Part shown: positions 23,943 to 25,879 of the stretch, in pieces
Position numbering within the stretch: position 1 is the stretch's first letter
How the letters are laid out: each line of letters opens with the position of its first letter
IMG/VR virus record: IMGVR_UViG_3300004770_000100
Span: 1-25,879 of that record
Direction: 5' to 3' (one strand)
Source: a virus
Length of the DNA: 25,879 bases
Translations under genes and position numbers: made by a program
The notes under the pieces: model-generated
Told to the model about the DNA's origin: nothing
Database searches by the model: none
The model's input: the letters and a program-made list of their open reading frames with translations, nothing else

Positions 23943-24569
23943 ATGGCATATCAATCTAAACTTACACAACTTGCATTGCAGCGATCCGCTACGGATCAAG
24001 CTATTCTTTCCCGTGATTCAATGAAATGGATGAAAGAAAAGATCGAGGAGATTCGTAATCCGTCATCTATTCCTAGGGGTATTGCTCAGGAAGCATTTAG
24101 AAAAGATAAACGATTTGTTTTAGGTCGTTTATATTGTTTTTATTACGATCCACTCGGCAAAGCCGAAATGGATTATTATGATCGTTTCCCTATGGTTCTG
24201 GCATTGGAGAAGTATAATGATGGATTTTTAGGGTTAAACCTTCATTACTTACCATATAAGTACAGACTGGCATTCCTGAGCAAACTTATGGATTACACCG
24301 TTAGGAACGATGATAATGATGTAATGAAAGTCCGTATCACTTATGATATTTTGAACGCCTCCAAGCGTTTTAAAGAGTTTCGGCCATGTATTAAGCGATA
24401 CTTGACCAGTCAAATTAAGTCAAAAGTACTGGCAATTGAGCCAAGTGAATGGGAAATTGCTTCATTCTTACCAATTCACCAGTTTAAAGGTGCTAAAGCA
24501 TCGGAAGTATGGAAAGATTCGATTAACGAGATTAAAGATGCCAATAAAACTTTTGGTTCAATATCTTAA
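23943..24569 (+). CDS. gp2-like: gp2-like DNA end protector
   Basis: A 208-aa protein. Its core 'YYDRFPMVLALEKYNDGFLG' then 'LNLHYLPYKYRLAFLSKLMD' (residues 78-117), followed by 'RITYDILNASKRFKEFRPCI' with 'KRYLTSQIKSKV' (131-162) and 'EPSEWEIASFLP' (166-177), is a family I know from marine T4-like phages, where it is usually annotated as the DNA end protector. In T4, gp2 binds the ends of packaged DNA, shields them from host RecBCD and is needed for head-tail joining. Its location next to gp4 matches T4, where genes 2 and 4 are adjacent. I see no clear similarity to T4 gp2 by eye. The N-terminal 40 residues are helical and basic. There is no ribosome site before the ATG. Confidence 0.65.
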   Translation: MAYQSKLTQLALQRSATDQAILSRDSMKWMKEKIEEIRNPSSIPRGIAQEAFRKDKRFVLGRLYCFYYDPLGKAEMDYYDRFPMVLALEKYNDGFLGLNLHYLPYKYRLAFLSKLMDYTVRNDDNDVMKVRITYDILNASKRFKEFRPCIKRYLTSQIKSKVLAIEPSEWEIASFLPIHQFKGAKASEVWKDSINEIKDANKTFGSIS

Positions 24570-24583
24570 AAAGGAAGAATTAA

Positions 24584-25168
24584 ATGGCCGGTGGTATAAG
24601 TAATTTTAGGAGTAGTTTTAAAGTTGATGTTGCTCGTCCATCAAGATTTGATGTAACTATTCCTATTCCATTGTCATTAGGTAACTATATTACTTCTGCT
24701 AGAAATTTGACTTATCGTTGTGAAATGACTTCATTGCCAGGAAGAACTTTTGAAACAACTGAAAAGAAAATTGGTTCTGCCCCAGTAGAAAAGTTTCCAT
24801 ACCACACCAATTACCAAGATGTTACGATGGAATTTATTGTTTCGGATGACATGAACGAAAAGATTTTCTTTGATGCGTGGATGGATCTGATTAATCCGTC
24901 ATCAAATTATAATTTTCAGTATAAAGCAAATTATGCTGTCGATATTAGTATTAATCAGTATGATGTACAAGGCAACTTGACATACGCTGGTGTATTACAA
25001 GAAGCTTGGCCAATTGATATTAACCAATTGGATTTGGATTGGTCCACCGATTCATATCATAAATTAGCAGTAGTGTTTTGTTACAGACAATGGAGTAATA
25101 ATACAATTACTTCACTTAAACAGAATGTTATTGCATCTGGTCTATCAGGATTAATTAATTCATTATAA
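24584..25168 (+). CDS. Tail tube-fold protein (gp19/gp54-like)
   Basis: A 194-aa protein. 'ARPSRFDVTI' (17-26), 'YRCEMTSLPGRTFET' (44-58) and 'EAWPIDINQLDLDWSTDSYH' with 'KLAVVFCYRQW' (140-170) match the T4 gp19 tube plan ('ARPNLFQVEI', 'FQCKATALPA', 'GLWPTNVGELQLDWDSNN', 'VTLALDYW'). The protein is about 30 residues longer than gp19 (163 aa). Its neighbours are baseplate and head-completion genes rather than sheath and portal, so it may be the baseplate tube initiator (gp54-like) or a second tube protein, with the main tube gene elsewhere. It has a strong ribosome site (AAGGAAG, 24571-24577), consistent with high expression. It follows the gp2-like gene by 14 bases. Confidence 0.8.
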   Translation: MAGGISNFRSSFKVDVARPSRFDVTIPIPLSLGNYITSARNLTYRCEMTSLPGRTFETTEKKIGSAPVEKFPYHTNYQDVTMEFIVSDDMNEKIFFDAWMDLINPSSNYNFQYKANYAVDISINQYDVQGNLTYAGVLQEAWPIDINQLDLDWSTDSYHKLAVVFCYRQWSNNTITSLKQNVIASGLSGLINSL

Positions 25169-25193
25169 ATTGATTTGAAAAAGGGGTTTTAAA

Positions 25194-25879
25194 ATGGCTT
25201 TACCAAAAATTGATGTTCCGGTTTACGAACTGGATTTACCACTTTCTAAGAAACATATCCGATTTAGACCATTCTTGGTCAAAGAGCAAAAGAATTTAAT
25301 GATGGCTCTTGAAGCGGATGATAAAGAAACTATCGAAAGAAACATTCGACAAGTTTTAACTAATTGCACAGTAACAGAAGATATTGACATTGATAAATTA
25401 CCTGTTGTTGATGTTGAATATTATTTTATCAATCTCCGAGCAAGATCAGTTGGTGAGATTGTTGAAAATGAATACATCTGTACCAATACATCAAATGAAG
25501 GTACACAATGTGGTGGTAAAATGAAGGGTACTTTAAACCTTCTCGATATTAAAGTTGATATTGATCCTAATAGAACCGATATTATTCAATTAACGGATAA
25601 AATTAGCATTAAGATGAAGTATCCAGAATTTTCTTTAGTTGAAAAATTAAAGAACAAATCTTCAGCTGTTGATGTTGCATTTGAAGTTGTTGTTGATTCT
25701 ATTGAATACATTTTTGATGGCGAACAATATTACTATGCTTATGAATCATCTAAAGAAGAATTGTTACAATTTGTTGAATCTTTGAACCAAGACCAATTTA
25801 CTAAATTAGAAGGATTCTTTGAAAGTCTTCCAGTAATACAAAAGAAAATGGAAATTAAATGTGGTAAATGTGGATTTAA
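25194..25879 (+). CDS. gp26-like: Baseplate hub assembly protein, gp26-like (3' end cut by window)
   Basis: 228 codons are in the window with no stop, so the gene runs off the end. The start is ATG at 25194 after AAGGGG. 'VPVYELDLPLSKKHIRFRPF' with 'LVKEQKNLMMALEADDKE' (residues 8-45) and 'LPVVDVEYYFINLRARSVGE' (70-89) match the gp26 baseplate-hub family (T4 gp26 is 208 aa). Four cysteines form an apparent zinc-ribbon: C97 and C107 in 'YICTNTSNEGTQCGG', and C223 and C226 in 'KCGKCGF' at the window edge. T4 gp26 is an assembly factor for the hub rather than a major virion part. It lies after the tube-fold gene on the same strand. Only a few C-terminal residues are probably missing, judging by family length. 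Confidence 0.85.
   Translation, partial: MALPKIDVPVYELDLPLSKKHIRFRPFLVKEQKNLMMALEADDKETIERNIRQVLTNCTVTEDIDIDKLPVVDVEYYFINLRARSVGEIVENEYICTNTSNEGTQCGGKMKGTLNLLDIKVDIDPNRTDIIQLTDKISIKMKYPEFSLVEKLKNKSSAVDVAFEVVVDSIEYIFDGEQYYYAYESSKEELLQFVESLNQDQFTKLEGFFESLPVIQKKMEIKCGKCGF

Noticed and set aside
1-25879. CRISPR array, tRNA genes, insertion sequences or attachment sites
   Set aside because: I saw no regularly spaced repeats, cloverleaf-like sequences, transposase motifs or integrase-associated repeats; nearly all bases are covered by structural genes.

Overview
This window is a late structural module of a T4-like, contractile-tailed phage (myovirus). The genes correspond in identity and order to the T4 baseplate cluster (48, 53, hub/27-like, 5, 25, 6, gene-7 position, 8, then fibre genes) plus T4 genes 4, 2-like and 26-like. 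The version is the marine one, known from T4-like phages of picocyanobacteria and SAR11-type hosts: DUF4815 giant protein, GxGY-repeat baseplate proteins, 'SQAAFxxAN' fibres. The DNA is strongly AT-rich, has almost no intergenic space and shows no tRNA, integrase or insertion sequence. A marine host is therefore likely, but the sequence does not name it.

Layout. One divergent control region (23305-23357) splits the window. From it a leftward operon of about 23 kb runs on the minus strand: tube cap (gp48-like), gp53, hub protein (gp27-like), gp5 OB domain, a 231-aa unknown, gp5 beta-helix spike, a 269-aa unknown, gp25, gp6, a 957-aa gene-7-position protein, a 610-aa fibre-like protein, gp8, a 2121-aa DUF4815 protein, a 72-aa coiled-coil protein, an S74 autoprocessing tail fibre, and the start of another fibre/baseplate protein that leaves the window at base 1. 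Rightward on the plus strand come gp4 (head-completion nuclease), a gp2-like protein, a tail-tube-fold protein and a gp26-like hub assembly protein cut by the window end.

How they work together. The hub (gp27-like, gp5 OB domain, spike) and wedges (gp25, gp6, gp53, gp8 and the large proteins) assemble into the baseplate. gp48-like and the tube-fold protein start the tail tube, and the fibres adsorb to the host. gp4 and the gp2-like protein finish the head and DNA ends. Genes are joined by TAATG or ATGA overlaps or gaps of a few bases, so translational coupling probably sets stoichiometry. A perfect T4 late -10 element (TATAAATA) sits 28 nt before the first leftward gene, and a near-match (CATAAATA) sits at exactly the same 28-nt distance before the last one.

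Most interesting points: (i) T4 gp5 is split into separate genes, the lysozyme domain is absent, and an unrecognised helical protein occupies its collinear place; (ii) a GxGY beta-module is scattered through four different baseplate/fibre genes; (iii) a decayed NUMOD3-like homing-endonuclease remnant lies antisense between genes 4 and 2; (iv) the gp2-like gene may have a leaderless late transcript. I see no wholly new defence, toxin or signalling system here.
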